This document shows positions 1 through 11,639 of a DNA stretch of 64,000 nucleotides, in pieces. The notes beneath the pieces are model-generated. The model was not told the DNA's origin. It was given only the letters and a program-made list of their open reading frames with translations, and made no database searches. The translations under genes were made by a program, and so were the position numbers. The DNA is from Panicum virgatum (taxonomy: Eukaryota > Streptophyta > Magnoliopsida > Poales > Poaceae). The DNA lies in assembly GCF_016808335.1 (NCBI RefSeq), contig NC_053140.1, positions 32,232,586 through 32,296,585 on the forward strand, given 5' to 3'. Positions within the stretch are counted from its first letter, which is position 1, and the number at the start of each line of letters is the position of its first letter.

Positions 1-497
1 TGAGGATTGCACAGAGCAGACAGAAGAGCTATGCAGATGGCAAACGGAGAGACCTGACTTTCAGTGTTGGTGATTATGTGTATCTGAAGGTGTCTCCGAT
101 GAGAGGAATCCGCAGATTTAATGTCAAAGGGAAGTTAGCACCTCGTTATGTGGGGCCATTCAAGGTGCTAGAGAGGAAAGGCGAAGTTGCTTATCGCCTG
201 GAGTTGCCCACCAGCCTCTCAGGAGTTCACGATGTCTTCCATATATCTCAGCTGAAAAGGTGTCTGCGAGTAACCGAGGAGCAGGCACCCCTGGATGGAG
301 TCGATGTGCAGGAAGATCTGACTTATACTGAGCATCCGGTGAAGATTCTGGAGACATCAGAGAGGGTTACTCGGAACAAGCGCATCAAGATGTGCAGAGT
401 TCAGTGGAGCCACCATAGTGAAGCTGAGGCTACATGGGAGCGAGAAGATGAGTTGAAGAGGACATATCCAGATCTCTTTGCTAGCCAGCCCAGCTAA
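1..497 (+). CDS. Element A pol, C-terminal end (integrase C-terminus plus chromodomain)
   Basis: This is the last ~165 codons of a Ty3/gypsy Pol polyprotein, open from the left window edge (codons start at base 3) to a TAA at 495-497. The integrase C-terminal module with a GPY/F-type motif (YVGPFKV) is followed by a chromodomain-like segment beginning [13 protein letters not shown] and continuing through [15 protein letters not shown] to the end. The same segment closes the complete element C at 25720-26217 with only a few changes. Integrase inserts cDNA in the nucleus; in this lineage the chromodomain is thought to bias insertion towards heterochromatin (family knowledge). The long LTR and chromodomain point to the Tekay/Del clade of chromoviruses. 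No break is seen in the part present. The rest of the element lies left of the window. Confidence 0.92.
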   Translation, partial: RIAQSRQKSYADGKRRDLTFSVGDYVYLKVSPMRGIRRFNVKGKLAPRYVGPFKVLERKGEVAYRLELPTSLSGVHDVFHISQLKRCLRVTEEQAPLDGVDVQEDLTYTEHPVKILETSERVTRNKRIKMCRVQWSHHSEAEATWEREDELKRTYPDLFASQPS

Positions 498-519
498 ATC
501 TCGGGGATGAGATTTCTTT

Positions 520-531
520 AAGGGGGTAGGG
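520..531 (+). other. Polypurine tract of element A
   Basis: The purine run AAGGGGGTAGGG lies two bases before the 3' LTR. The same run precedes the 3' LTR in C (26239-26250) and H (41798-41809, minus strand). In LTR retrotransposons this tract resists RNase H and primes plus-strand DNA synthesis. Confidence 0.9.
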
Positions 532-533
532 TC

Positions 534-3500
534 TGTAACACCCTAATTTAAATTTCAGCATTTATCAATAAATTTAATTGGCTTTATTTATTTTTCTAAG
601 GATTTTTTGTGTTTAGCCTTGCATTTAATTTAATTTTGTTTCACAAGTAATTAAAAATTTGTGTTGCATTCATGCTGGTGCATACTTTTATTTGAGTGTG
701 GTTTGAATTCAAATTCATATTTGAATTCAAACTTTGTTTGAAGTAGAAATAGAAAAGAGAAAGGAAGATAGAAAACCTAACCCGGACCCAAACCCAGCCC
801 AAACCTCCTTCCCAAGCCCAGCACAGCACTCAGCCCAAACCCGTCGGCCCAGTCCCTCCCCGCACTCGGCCCGACCCACACCTCTGCGCGGGCCCAGCAA
901 CCCCGGCCCTCACCTCGGTCCAACACGCGCGCTCGCGCCAGCGCGGCCCAGCTCCGCACGCCCCGCAGGCCGGCCTACCCCGCGTCGCCGCTCAGCCCGC
1001 TCGCCCCACTCCACCGCGCGCGTCGCCCTCCCCGTCTCGCTGCGCTCCCGGGCCCACGCGTCAGCTTCGCCCCCTTCCTCGCGCAACGGCCGCGCTCATC
1101 ACGCCGCTTTTCCCGGCGGGATCCCCCACGCCAGGCGCGCACGCCCAGGCGCCCCGCCGCCTTACAAATAGCCCCCCTGCGGCCCGCTGCGCCTACCATC
1201 TCGCTCAGCCCCCGCAGCCGTAACCCTAGCTCGCCTGCGCCGCTCCGCCGCGCTCCGCCACGCCGTGCCTCTGCGCCGCCGCGGCTACGGCGCTCCACCA
1301 CGCTCCAGCGCCACCGAAGCCGCGCGCTAGATCCGCCTGAGCCCCAGGAGGCCCCCCCGGGCCCTCCTACCCCGGCCGAGGCCCCTGTACCACCGAATCT
1401 TCGCCGAAGACCGCCACGCCGGTGAGCTCTCTGACTTGAGCAATTGCTCACCGCCGTTGAGTTCTGGGCCACCCTGAACCCCTGGCCTCACCGCAGGAGC
1501 ACCCCGCGTCGATCTGAGGCGTCCAGGAGCCCGGCGCACCCCTCCCTCGACCCCGGACGCGAGCTCCGTTTTCCCCCGCCGCCGATCCTCGTCGCCGAGC
1601 ACACTGCGCCGTCCTTCCCTTCAATCCAAAGCATGGTGAGCACCCTCTCAACTCCCCGCTCCCCCTGCACTAGATGTAGTGATCCGTAGGCCCCTTCCAA
1701 GACCGGAACGGCACTCGCCGTCGCTCCGCTGTCGCCCTCGACGCCCCTCGCCATGGCGAGCCCGACCCGCGCCCTGATCTGCCAACCTGAGTGCCCAGAA
1801 GCGTTTCCCATGTTCCGCTGACCCTCCCTGACCCAAGCCCGCTCCGTTTTGAGCTCGGGAATGCCGAAATGCCGAAGTCCGGCGAGCTCCCAGTGCCCCG
1901 CCGCCGCGGAGGATGGTCTCCGGCGGTCAGTGCCGCCGCTCCCACGCCCGATGGCCCTAGGCCGTCAGATCTAAAATGAACGCAGGAGATTAGAACCCAC
2001 ATCAATCGGATCTGGACCGTTAGATCCCGATCCAGCGGCCTGAATCCACCCGTACCGGTTCGCCCTGGCGTTTTTGTTAAAGAGACCCTGGAGTTTTCTT
2101 TAATCAACCCGCGGTCCTGTTAGTTCAAAAGAAATTACGAATAGGCTCTGTTTTTATCGTTTTAGCCCCTGAGTTTTACCAGAATAGAACCCGCCGTCCA
2201 GCCTGGTAGTTTTTGCAAGTTAGACCCTGGAGTTAGTGTTTAATTGCGTTTTAGTCCTCGGTTTTAGCAGAAAAGTCCCTGGAACCCCGTTTTTATTACA
2301 AATAAGCCCCTGAACCTTGTTTTTAGCCTAGATTATGCGTTTTAGCTCCGATTTTAGCGTTCTTTATATCCACGCGATCATTGTAACGCGTAGAATAGTT
2401 TTAGATTAGTTTAGTGTGCTGTTTTTATGTATTGATGTATTGTTTCTTAGTTTTTATTAGTGTTTGCTTGTATGCTTATTATTGTGCATTGTTTTGGCCA
2501 TGTGTTCGCGAGTAGACGTTGATTCATCTGAGGAGCCCTAGTACCAGTACCCGGAGCAGCCGTCTTCGGAGCAGTTTGAGCAGTAGCCAGAGCAGTACGA
2601 GGAAGGCAAGTATAACATGAACAACCTATAACTTTTAATTACAATTTCATACTGCATTTTAATACTGTATGCCTATAAGGACTTTCCTAGCCACTTTGTA
2701 TCCTTTATATATATCCTTTGGGTTGCATTTTGGTTAGTTGTGCTAGGTTGCTGCGCTATAACACACTCTGGTCCTTTTTAATTAATTTGATTAATGGTTT
2801 ACTTGAACTTAATTCTGAGAGTGGCCCTCTGTGTGGATGAGTGGCTCACGTCTCGTTAAAAGATGGTTTTTGTAGAAACATGGTTTAGGGGGCCAGCACG
2901 GTGCTTAGTGCTTGGTTGGCCACTCTCCATAAGGACCGGTTCATAGAGCGACAACCTGGGACAACAGCGCTACCACAAGGCTAGAATGGGATAGACTTGG
3001 CTTACTAATTAGGTCTTTTTGGTTTGGAGTAACTTACCTGCGTGGCAAGAGTAGTAAGCTTCAATAGTCCCTGCTCCTCCGGCTGGTCTGTGCTTGGTTT
3101 GCGTACCTGTGCTTGTACCCCGGAGGTGGGCCCCATCGTCGCTGACCTATCTCTCGCGGTTACGCCTTACCAACGAGATTCTTTGTAACGGCCTCGTAGT
3201 GAGTCGCTAGTCATCTCACCTAAGGAAGTGTGATGAACCTTTAGCGTAGCTCACGACTTGTGGGTAAAGATGTGCAACCTCTGCAGAGTGTAAAACTGGT
3301 ATACTAGCCGTGCTCACGGTTATGAGCGGCCCAGATCCTCCTTTTGATTAGTGGAGTTATCTCCTTCCGACGAGGGAGGTGCTTCTCGGGGTTACCTTGG
3401 TGGCTTGGTTTTGGTTTGGTTCTAAGTAGTTTCTTAATTAATTCTGATTAATTACTATGTAACTGGGATAATGGTAATTCATCAACTCGTAGTAAATAGC

Positions 3501-3964
3501 TTTAATAAAATTTTGCCAACACTTAAAAGCTAATGCAGTCAGTCAGCCAACCTTAGAGCCTCATAGTTTGTGTTATACTTGTTGGGTACAAGTTGTGTAC
3601 TCACCCTTGCCTCTTCTCTACTTTTTCCTCTTGGCTACGCTACTGCTGCTCAATTCCTGCCGACACAAGGGAGTTTGTCCAGCGCTACTAGGACTACGAG
3701 GACTTCTAGGTGTTCGTCTCCCAGTCGACGTCCCTGTGGCGCCCTGCTTCAGCTTCGGAGAGCTTTTATCGTACTTGTACTTCGCTTCCGCTGTATCAGA
3801 TGTTTTGTCATTAATATAATAAATAACATTCGTATTCGCTTTATTATATCTTATTCGTGATATGAGCTATGATATACTGTTCATTCTGTTGTATATACGT
3901 GTGACTTGATCCTGGCACGTATATGATTGCTCGGTTTATGTTCTTTTATAAACCGGGTGTTACA
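534..3964 (+). repeat. 3' LTR of element A (Tekay family, 3431 bp)
   Basis: It begins TGTAACACCC after the polypurine tract and ends GGGTGTTACA, a perfect 10-bp terminal inverted repeat shared by all LTRs of this family here. Sub-blocks in order: an AT-rich start with paired TTTGAATTCAAA palindromes (about 705-735), a GC-rich cassette (about 780-1990) with a TATA-like TTACAAATA at 1162-1170 and a donor-like GTGAGCA at about 1635, a T-rich block, then a strongly conserved 3' third with AATAAA near 3819. The mini-ORF exons carried by other copies are decayed here: two CAG-to-TAG stops in the middle exon, one in the terminal exon (3654-3709), and an acceptor AG changed to AA. The LTR ends inside the 3' LTR of element B. 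The expected target duplication is TAGAC (3965-3969), its partner left of the window. Confidence 0.92.
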
Positions 3965-4773
3965 TAGACGCGGCCCGATCTTCCGAGAGGTAGGGTAGAT
4001 TCGATTGATGGAGTACGTGACGTTGGCGATCCGACTTCTAATTAGACACGAATTCAAAGACTGCAACCGTTACACCACCACTCCGCTGGTTATCAACCAA
4101 GCACAACTTGATTGACCTCGCCGAGAAGGCTTTTCCTGCAAGCGAATCGAAGAACACTAGCAAGAAAGGATAAACACGCAATCTGAAATTGCAGATGTGA
4201 ATGAAGCGAAAATCAAAGTGGGGTTCAAGAACTTGATTCCAAAGGACTAATCGACACAGTGGAGGAGATCAAGAACGGGGGCCCTGGATCAATGTATAAG
4301 GACTTGTCGCCACAGATACAATGATGCAATGTCTGTTCCTCAAAGGAAAACTCAAGACTAAACAAAACCCAAGTCTAAGCAGCGGCAGCTACTGAGTTTA
4401 TAGAAAAGCTAGGGCGTACTAGAGTTGGGGCGACCAGGGAAGGGCGCCCACAACTTGGGCTGAAGGCCCGACACGGTACACGGGCCATTGGCCCAAAAGA
4501 GGTGGCGCAACACCTTTCCAGATTCTGGATGTCGAATTGTTTTATGAATCCCCGTCGACTCCGAATATCTATGGACCTGAATCTGGTGGCGTTAGAAAGG
4601 TTATGAAATTATCTTTCCAACCATATAAAGATCTCCTCAAACAGACTCCGTATGTGGCCGTGGCGTCGTTTTTGGTGCAAACTGTTTTTGGAATCCGAGA
4701 AGGAAACGAAGTCCAAGTTGAAGACGAGTCGGACTTCAACGTGTACGCATCCGATGCAGCGATGTCCTCATCA
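3965..4773 (-). repeat. 3' LTR of element B (first 2 bp displaced by element A)
   Basis: It matches the 812-bp copy at 15661-16472 along its whole length. On the minus strand it begins TGATGAGGACATC and ends GCGTCTA, with the final CA lying left of element A. A good TATA box (minus-strand TATAAA) is at 4397-4402. About 24 substitutions and one indel separate the two copies. Confidence 0.9.
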
Positions 4774-4809
4774 TCCTCCCCTTCTTGAATTGGAGTCGTC
4801 CTCAACTCC
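4774..4809 (-). pseudogene. Element B polypurine tract and last codons of pol
   Basis: Read on the minus strand, a short acidic Pol tail (RTTPIQEGEDDED) overlaps the purine-rich tract AAGAAGGGGAGGA, directly abutting the 3' LTR. The tail follows the protease-RT linker once the solo LTR 4810-8168 and one copy of its ACTCC duplication are removed, showing that the RT-to-integrase part of pol is deleted. Confidence 0.7.
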
Positions 4810-7800
4810 TGTAACACCCGGTTTATAATAGGACATAAACCGAGCAATCATATACGTGCCAGGATCAAGTCACACGTATATACAACAGAATGAACAGTAT
4901 ATCATAGCACATATCACGAATAAGACATAATAAATCGAAATGTGAATGTTATTTATTACAATAATGACAAAATGTCTGATACAGCGGAAGCGAAGTACAA
5001 AATACGATAAAAGCTCTCCGAAAGCTGAAGCAGGGCGCCACAGGGACGTCGACTGGGAGACGAACACCTAGAAGTCCTCGTAGTCCTGGTAGCGCTGGAC
5101 GAACTCCCTCGTGTCGGCAGGAACTGAGCAGCAGTAGCATAGCCAAGAGGAAAAAGTAGAGAAGAGGCAAGGGTGAGTACACAACTTGTACTCAACAAGT
5201 ATAACACAAACTATGAGGCTCTAGGCTGGCTGACTCAACTGCATTAGTTTTAATCTTGGCAAAATTTTATTAAAGCTATTTACTACGAGTTGATGAATTA
5301 CCATTAACCCAGTTACATAGTTATTAATCAAGTTTAATCATGTATCTACTGAAAAACCAAACCAAAACCAAGCCACCAAGGTAACCCCGAGAAGCACCTC
5401 CCTCGTCGGAAGGAGATAACTCCACTAATCAAAAGGAGGATCTGGGCCGCTCATAACCGTGAGCACGGCTAGTATACCAGTTTTACACTCTGCAGAGATT
5501 GCACATCTTTACCCACAAGTCGTGAGCTACGCCAGTTGTTCATCACACTTCCTTAGGTGAGATGACTAGCGACTCACTACGAGGCCTATACAAAGAAACT
5601 CGTTGGTAGGGAGTAACCGCGAGGGTGGATCGGCGACTATGGAGCAGGTCTAGTGGGCGTCAAGACACGAAGCACAGACGAGGCCACTCAGCACGAGGGC
5701 CATAGAAGCTTACCGCCCCTGCCCCGCAGGTAAGTTACTCCAAACCAAAAAGATCTAATTATTACGCCAAGTCTATCCCATTCTAGCCTTGTGGTAGCGC
5801 TGTTGTCCCAGGTTGTCGCTCTATGAACCGGTCCTTATGGAGAGTGGCCAACCAAGCACTAAGCACCGAGCTGGCCCCCTAAACCATGTTTCTACAAAAA
5901 CCATATTTTAACGAGACGTGAGCCACTCAAGCACGAAGCACAGAGGGCCACTCTAAGAATTAAGTTCAAGTAAACCATTAATCAAATTAATTAAAAGGAC
6001 CAGAGTGTGTTATAGCGCAGCAACCAAGCACAACTAACCAAAATGCAACCCAAATGCATATATAAAGGATATAAAGTGGCTAGGAAGTCCTTATAGGCAT
6101 ACAGTATTAAAATGCAGTATGAAATTGTATTTAAAGTGATGGGTTGTTCATGTTATACTTGCCTTCCTCGTACTGCTCCTGCTGCTGCTCAAAGTGCTTC
6201 GAAGACGGCTGCTCCGGGTACTGGTACTGGGGCTCCTCAGATGGATCAACGTCTACTCACGAACACATGGCCAAAACAATGCACGGTAAATAAGCATACA
6301 AGCAAACACTAACAAAAACTAAGAAACAGTACATCAATACATAAAAACAGCACACTAAACTAGTCTAAAGCTATTCTACGCGTTACAACGATCGCGTGGA
6401 CATAAAGAACGCTAAAAACAGAGCTAAAACGCATTTTCTAGGCTAAAAACAAGGTTCAGGGGCTTATTTGTAATAAAAACTAGTTCCAGGGGGTTTTCTG
6501 CAAAAACCGAGGGCTAAAACGTAAATAAACTAAAACTCTGGGGTCTAACATGCAAAACTGCCAAGGGTGGACGGTGGGTTCAATTTTAAAGAAGCTCAGG
6601 GGGCTAAGTGTTAAAACCTGGACCTAAACCTAATTATTTTTCAACGCGCTAGGGCTGCGGGTTTATTTCAATAAAACCGAGGGGCTCTTTAACAAAATGA
6701 GCAGGGCGAAGCGGTACGCGCAACCGTGGGCCGCTAGATCTCGATCCGACGATTGAGAGCGACGCGGTGGGCTGATCTAATCTGGAGCGCAGATCCCGGA
6801 TCGGACGGCGCAGGGGCGTTGGGGCCGACGGCGGCGGCGCGGGTCGCCGTGACAGAGCCTCCGTGGCGGCGCTTCGCCGGACATGGTCGAAATCGGCCAT
6901 CCGGGGTCAAATAGAGCGGGGCTTTGGGTCAGGACGCATCAGTGCTTCACCCGTGATCCAGTCGAGGCAACAGTTGGGCTCGGGGAGGCTTCCTATGGCG
7001 AGTGCGACAGCGGTGGCGGAACGGCACGGCGAGGGCTCGTTGGAGCGCGGCGCGCAGAGTCCAAGGAATGGCCTACAGGCTCTAGTTCCTAATGCAAAAG
7101 AGAGAGAAGGTGGCGAAGGTCCTCACCGTGGCCCGAATCAGGCGGAGATGAAGCGCAGCGGGGTTGGGGGTGAGGTACGTTGGCGCGGCGTGGACCGGCG
7201 TTCGTGGAGAAGGGCGCTGCTGGGGTGGAAGTCGAGGAGGGAGATCTCGAGGAGGGTCCTGGCGCCAAGGAGGAGATCCTGCGGCTGCTCTTGGTGGCGG
7301 AGATGGCCTGGGCGTGCTGGACCTTGGCGGCGCTGAGGCAGCGATGCGCCCGCGGAGGTGCAGAGCTCTGCTCCGGGCGGAGCAAAGCAAGGCGGCCGAG
7401 GGTAGGGTTTGGGGCGCCTGCGGTGGAGAAGAGATGGGGGAGGCGCAGGGCTGCGGCCAATTTAAAGGGGGACCCCGGGCATCTTGGGGGAGTGTGCCGA
7501 GGGGGCGTGGCGCGATCCTCAGCGAGAAGGGCGGGGTCCGTTGGCGCGCTGGAGAAGGAAGGGGGAGAAGGGCGATGACAGGCGGGCCCGGGGGTGCAGC
7601 GAGACGGGCGGACGCTCTGCGGGCGCGAGGCACCGACCGCTTGGGCCCAGACGGCAGGGTGCGCGCGCGGGTTGGGCGCGGTGCAGCGCTGGCAGGCCGA
7701 GCGGGGAGAAAGCAACGCGGCCTGCGGAGTGTGGCGTGCGAGGCTGGGCCGGCGCGGTGAGGTGCGAGTGTGGGCCGGCCGAGGAAAAGGAGGAAAAATG

Positions 7801-8168
7801 GGCCCGCAGGAAAGGTGGGTGCGGGCTGGGCTGCCTGAGGTCGGGCCGGGAAGGGGTTTTGGGTTTCTTGTTTTGGGTTTGGGCTGGGTTTCTTTTCTAT
7901 TACTCCTTCTATTTCTTTTTCTATTCAAACTAACTCAATCAAATCTATTTGAATTCAAAATTGAATTTGAATTCAACTCTAACACTCAAACAAATAAATC
8001 AAAGCTCCAGCATGAATGCAACATTAAAAGTAAACCTAGGTCAAAATTTTAATTACTTATAGAACAAAATTTAGATTAAATGCAAGTCTAACTCAATAAA
8101 CCTTAGAAATTCAAATAAAGCCAATTAAATTTATTAAAAAATGCTGGAATTTAAACTAGGGTGTTACA
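4810..8168 (-). mobile_element. Solo LTR S1 (Tekay family, 3359 bp), target duplication ACTCC
   Basis: A full-length Tekay-family LTR in reverse orientation, with termini TGTAACACCC/GGGTGTTACA, is flanked by ACTCC at 4805-4809 and 8169-8173. No internal sequence is present, so it is a solo LTR, the usual product of recombination between the two LTRs of one element. Removing it and one ACTCC rejoins the pol remnant of B. Conserved sub-blocks on the minus strand are the GC-rich cassette (about 6700-7860), a TTTAAA box near 7460-7466, donor GTGAGGA near 7110, middle exon-like segment 6163-6252 with GC donor, and terminal exon-like segment 5068-5123. Both exon-like segments are free of stops in the shared frame. 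Confidence 0.93.
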
Positions 8169-8359
8169 ACTCCATCCCATCATCAATCTCCTGCAAAAGG
8201 TTAGTGACAACAGGATGCATTGTGCAAGACATAGGAGCAGTTGGAAAAGATTTATATCGACAAAGCATAGTATAACAAGGTGCATCATGATTATCACAAA
8301 GCTCAGCAGCAGCAGATGTAGTAGCAATATAAACACCTTCTTTCAATTTAATTCCATAG
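8169..8359 (-). pseudogene. Element B pol: linker between protease and RT
   Basis: The minus-strand translation contains GIKLKEGVYIATTSAAAEL and ends HPVVTNLLQEIDD, a stretch that in gypsy polyproteins precedes the RT start. Here it runs straight into the C-terminal tail and polypurine tract, so RT onwards is missing. It is separated from the protease by insert K. Deleting K with one copy of the flanking ATAG restores an uninterrupted frame across this junction. Confidence 0.72.
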
Positions 8360-8553
8360 TAAGGTGCCCGTGCTAACGCCACGGTTAAATTTCAGATGTA
8401 CACCATACAAAATATTAGATCACAGTTACCACATGTCACAAACAAATTAATGACGGCTTGTACAAGCAGACATAAAACTGGTTTGTTCTTCATACATATC
8501 AATAGAGCAGCCATCAGAGTAAATATATTTCACATTTTTGGATACCTAATTAT

Positions 8554-8748
8554 TCACATAGAGAGTGAAAGCACTTCCTCCTCTTGAGGCCTTGATACAG
8601 CATGCTCGGAAACTTGTTCCCTCCCTGCGTCAACAAATTTCAAATCAGTAATGATGGTGCAAATTAGTGTTATGCAGAAAAATGACTGAGTAATATTTGA
8701 GGAATATGGCCAAAGCTTCGTAGCTGCTTCACTACCAAAATCAGTATT
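8554..8748 (-). pseudogene. Insert K, last two exon-like segments of an unidentified host gene
   Basis: On the minus strand, TGCAG is followed by an open stretch at 8748-8687 (NTDFGSEAATKLWPYSSNIT). An AT-rich spacer ending in GACGCAG comes next, then a terminal open segment at 8624-8554 (REQVSEHAVSRPQEEEVLSL) to a TGA. The alternation of AG-preceded open segments and AT-rich spacers is what plant exons and introns look like. I do not recognise the protein. Confidence 0.35.
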
Positions 8749-11156
8749 CTGCACTCAAACAGACAAACAGATTAATTGAAAGTATTTTTACTACCTCATG
8801 TACTCCAATAAAAATATGGATCCTGTAGGTACTTCATTCATCTTCAGTGAAGGACACCAACCCCATCCAGAACTCGAGTTTTCACAAGCATTATGAAACC
8901 AGGCCATACAAATAGCATAAAACAAGCTGTCGAAGCTATTAAAAGCCTAAATCTATAGGTTAGGTGCTCACAGATTCTATGTACAGTAAAATCATTACAG
9001 GTCTAAAATGTCAATCAGCACACAGTTTTTCCGCTAATGCTAATGCATTAATCTCAAAATATCCTGGGATGCTTAGTGGTTGCATGGTATACGTTTTCCC
9101 GCTACCTCAAATAGATCTGGCACTAAATGTTAGGGATGGGTAAGAGTGGGTCTACCTCACAACAATAAGAACAAACATGAAGCAAGACAGGACCAAACGA
9201 CCATGAGTCCTAATTAAGAACTTAAAAATAAAGATGTAAACTGAATTTGTGACTACTGATTCTGATGATAATATTCCAACAAACTAAAAAATTCAGAATT
9301 CAGAATGTGCATGTTAGCTCTCAGATTCTTTGGATGATACTGATATCAGGTTGGTACCAGATATGGCTACTATTCCAAGATGCGCTGAGCAAGTGTCCTT
9401 TTCGTAGGAAGTAAGAAGAATTAAGGCAGAGAATAATGAGCCATTTCAATTAACCTATCCAATGACATTGTATTTAGGACTCGGTTTAAAGTTTAAAACC
9501 AGTACTTTCCTTCTTTCACACTGGATTTAGTTGAATCTAAAATACTTCCAAAATGAGAGAACCAGATGCATAACTCGGTCTACAGTTGGATCAAATCTGA
9601 TCACTTGTTAGCTCATACATGCATATAAATAATAAGGTAAAGGAAATATATTTACACCATGAAGAACCTTATCATGAAGAACTTAAGGTCTTACAGACAT
9701 AAATCCCTAAAACAAAGTTCATTCCCATTATTTGCAAACACGGTAAAGTTTCTATAATTTTCTGCAAGAAAAGTTTAAAGTCTGTTAATTATAAAATGTT
9801 ATAGTAAGAAAAGTTTAGTCTAATAATTCAAAAATGTCATAGTGATATATTGCATCTGCATTTCTACATGTTCCTAACTACACCCATCTGGACATCTCCT
9901 TCCCAACTTTCTTATCCCAAGTTTCTACTGACTTGGTGCTTTGCCTATGACTAAAATACCAAACGCTGGAAAGGTGTTGAGATACTGATCTCACCGCAAG
10001 TCTTCAACATGCAAAATTGAAAGGCAAACTTAAGTAGTTATGTTTTAGTTGAATAAATAGGGTAAAGTTGTGGAATCTGGGGCCACAGATTCTTGCAAAG
10101 GAGCTTGAGCTAAGGCCAGCTGATATTTTCTTCCATTTTAATTTGTTTAAAATTGTCGAAGTATTAAGAGGTTTACAGAATGGATGGAAGATCAGGCAAG
10201 CTCCTAAGCAATCAGGATAGCTAGGGGGTGTGTGTTGGGAGGGAGGGGGGGGGGGGTTAACCGATCGTGAATTCATACGACGCACAAACAATTCGAAATT
10301 CCAGCAGAGGGGAAGGCAAGGAAATCGCGCTCACATCGGTGAGGAGCTCGGTGTCGAGGGAGTGGAAGTCGAGCAGCCCAGGGCTGTACTACCCATCAGC
10401 TGCCGCCGCGGCTGCCGTCTATGGTTCGAGTGCCCACGGCCGCCTCCCGTACCCCACCTGCGCGAGATAGGCTTACCAGAGTTCACAATAGTAATTTATT
10501 TGTGCTACAATAGTGAAGGAGGATGAGAAAGTCCACCAGATAAGCCAAGATCGCTAGTTACCCTGACAGAATATGGCAAATAACTAACTGGAATTCTTAA
10601 AACAAAAACTGCATAGTGCTCCTTAAAGTAATATATAGCAATAAGATTATTAGCACAAGTATATACTGCAATATCAGTACAGAAATATTTGTCTAGAAAT
10701 TAACATTAGTAACCAAAATAATTCCAAGGAAATCTGTATATAGTATATACGATGAAGCATCATTATATTTTCCGGCTTAACTATTACAATAGTAGTGGAT
10801 AACTGGATATTAGTGATATCAAGGAATAACACAAATATAGCATGAATATGAATTCCATGGCTCAGACTTTTGTAAGAAGCCCACATCACACAATTGTGCT
10901 ACGATTTAAATAAAAGGAATCTCCACCACATAAATTAGTTCAAATTAAACATAATATTTACTGAACAACATGGTGCTACCTGATTGTAGCCGCAAATCTT
11001 ATATATTTGTACCTAAATCAAAAGAACATGACTTGGTAGCTCAACGTTTGAAAAGTACATTCAAATAAGCAATTCGTTTGCTGGCAATTTATCCTAGATT
11101 AATGAGAACTAAACGTTAATCTGTGCCACCATGGTGGTAAAATGAAATCAACTCAC

Positions 11157-11361
11157 ATCATCATCATCGTCCGACTCATCTTAAGAAGTACCCTCAAGGC
11201 TGCTGCTCTCTTGCTTGCCTCTCCAGTGGGAGGAGCTCTACGGAGGTGCCCACATCTTCAGACAGCATCGAATCAGTTTTGAACTGCTCTCCTGACAACC
11301 AATCTTGGATCACCATCATTACATTCTGTATGTCAGGATAATGAACACAAAGGAAAACGGG
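11157..11361 (-). pseudogene. Insert K, exon-like segment with a frameshift and a stop
   Basis: The minus-strand open stretch starts after ACAATAG with PVFLCVHYPDIQNVMMVIQD and runs to a strong donor GTGAGT at about 11156-11151. A one-base frame change after the LPLERQAR motif is needed to reach the acidic tail ESSSLEGTS, which is then interrupted by TAA before DESDDDD. The composition is that of a globular cellular protein ending in an acidic patch, unlike the transposon proteins around it. The function is unknown to me, and the breaks mean it is a pseudogene fragment. Confidence 0.4.
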
Positions 11362-11468
11362 CTATTGTCCTTTTTTCGTTTAGAAAGCTATAATCAAGTA
11401 ATTTAACTTAAATAAATTACTCAAATTAATTGGCTGAAATCCTAGCAGGATTGGGGACACAAGCAAAC

Positions 11469-11637
11469 CTTTGAGCTGCAGCTTGAGGTCGACAGACCTA
11501 GATCGGCAGGCGGACAGAAGCGGCCAGAGCAGCTGCCTGACGTCCTCCCGCGCGCTCCTGAGCTCCGCTGCTGTGTCTCCCGCCACCGCCGCCGAGCTCA
11601 CGAAGGAGAAAAAAAACCAGCTTTCAGGATCAGACAT
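11469..11637 (-). pseudogene. Insert K, first exon-like segment of an unidentified host gene
   Basis: On the minus strand an ATG at 11637 opens a 56-codon GC-rich segment (MSDPESWFFFSFVSSAAVAG, later LRSAREDVRQLLWPLLSACR) that stops at a donor-like CAAAG/GTTTGC. The predicted segment is helical, with alternating Arg and hydrophobic residues. No family is recognised. It belongs with the segments at 11157-11361 and 8554-8748 by strand, order and splice signals. An alternative donor 12 bases further on would keep frame with the next segment. Confidence 0.4.
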
Positions 11638-11639
11638 AT

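Noticed and set aside
734..1472. Long Pro/Arg/Ala-rich open frames in the GC-rich cassette of LTRs (also 7082-8052, 18169-18708, 33349-33836, 40492-41579, 61023-61927)
   Set aside because: They occur on both strands and in several frames at once, without conservation between copies, so they reflect high GC content.
3570..3860. Recurrent open frame starting MLYLLSTSCVLTLASSLLFP (also at 4956, 17474, 20679, 29165, 35359, 38517, 47002)
   Set aside because: It recurs only because the LTR recurs. It is the shadow frame of the polypyrimidine tract and terminal exon-like segment, and frames are lost by indels between copies.
6112..6312. Recurrent antisense frame with CYTCLPRTAPAAAQ (6112, 16241, 19560, 28046, 34238, 39696, 48181)
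   Set aside because: It is the complement of the Gln-rich middle exon-like segment. The sense frame fits splice sites and has a conserved length; the antisense frame has no such support.
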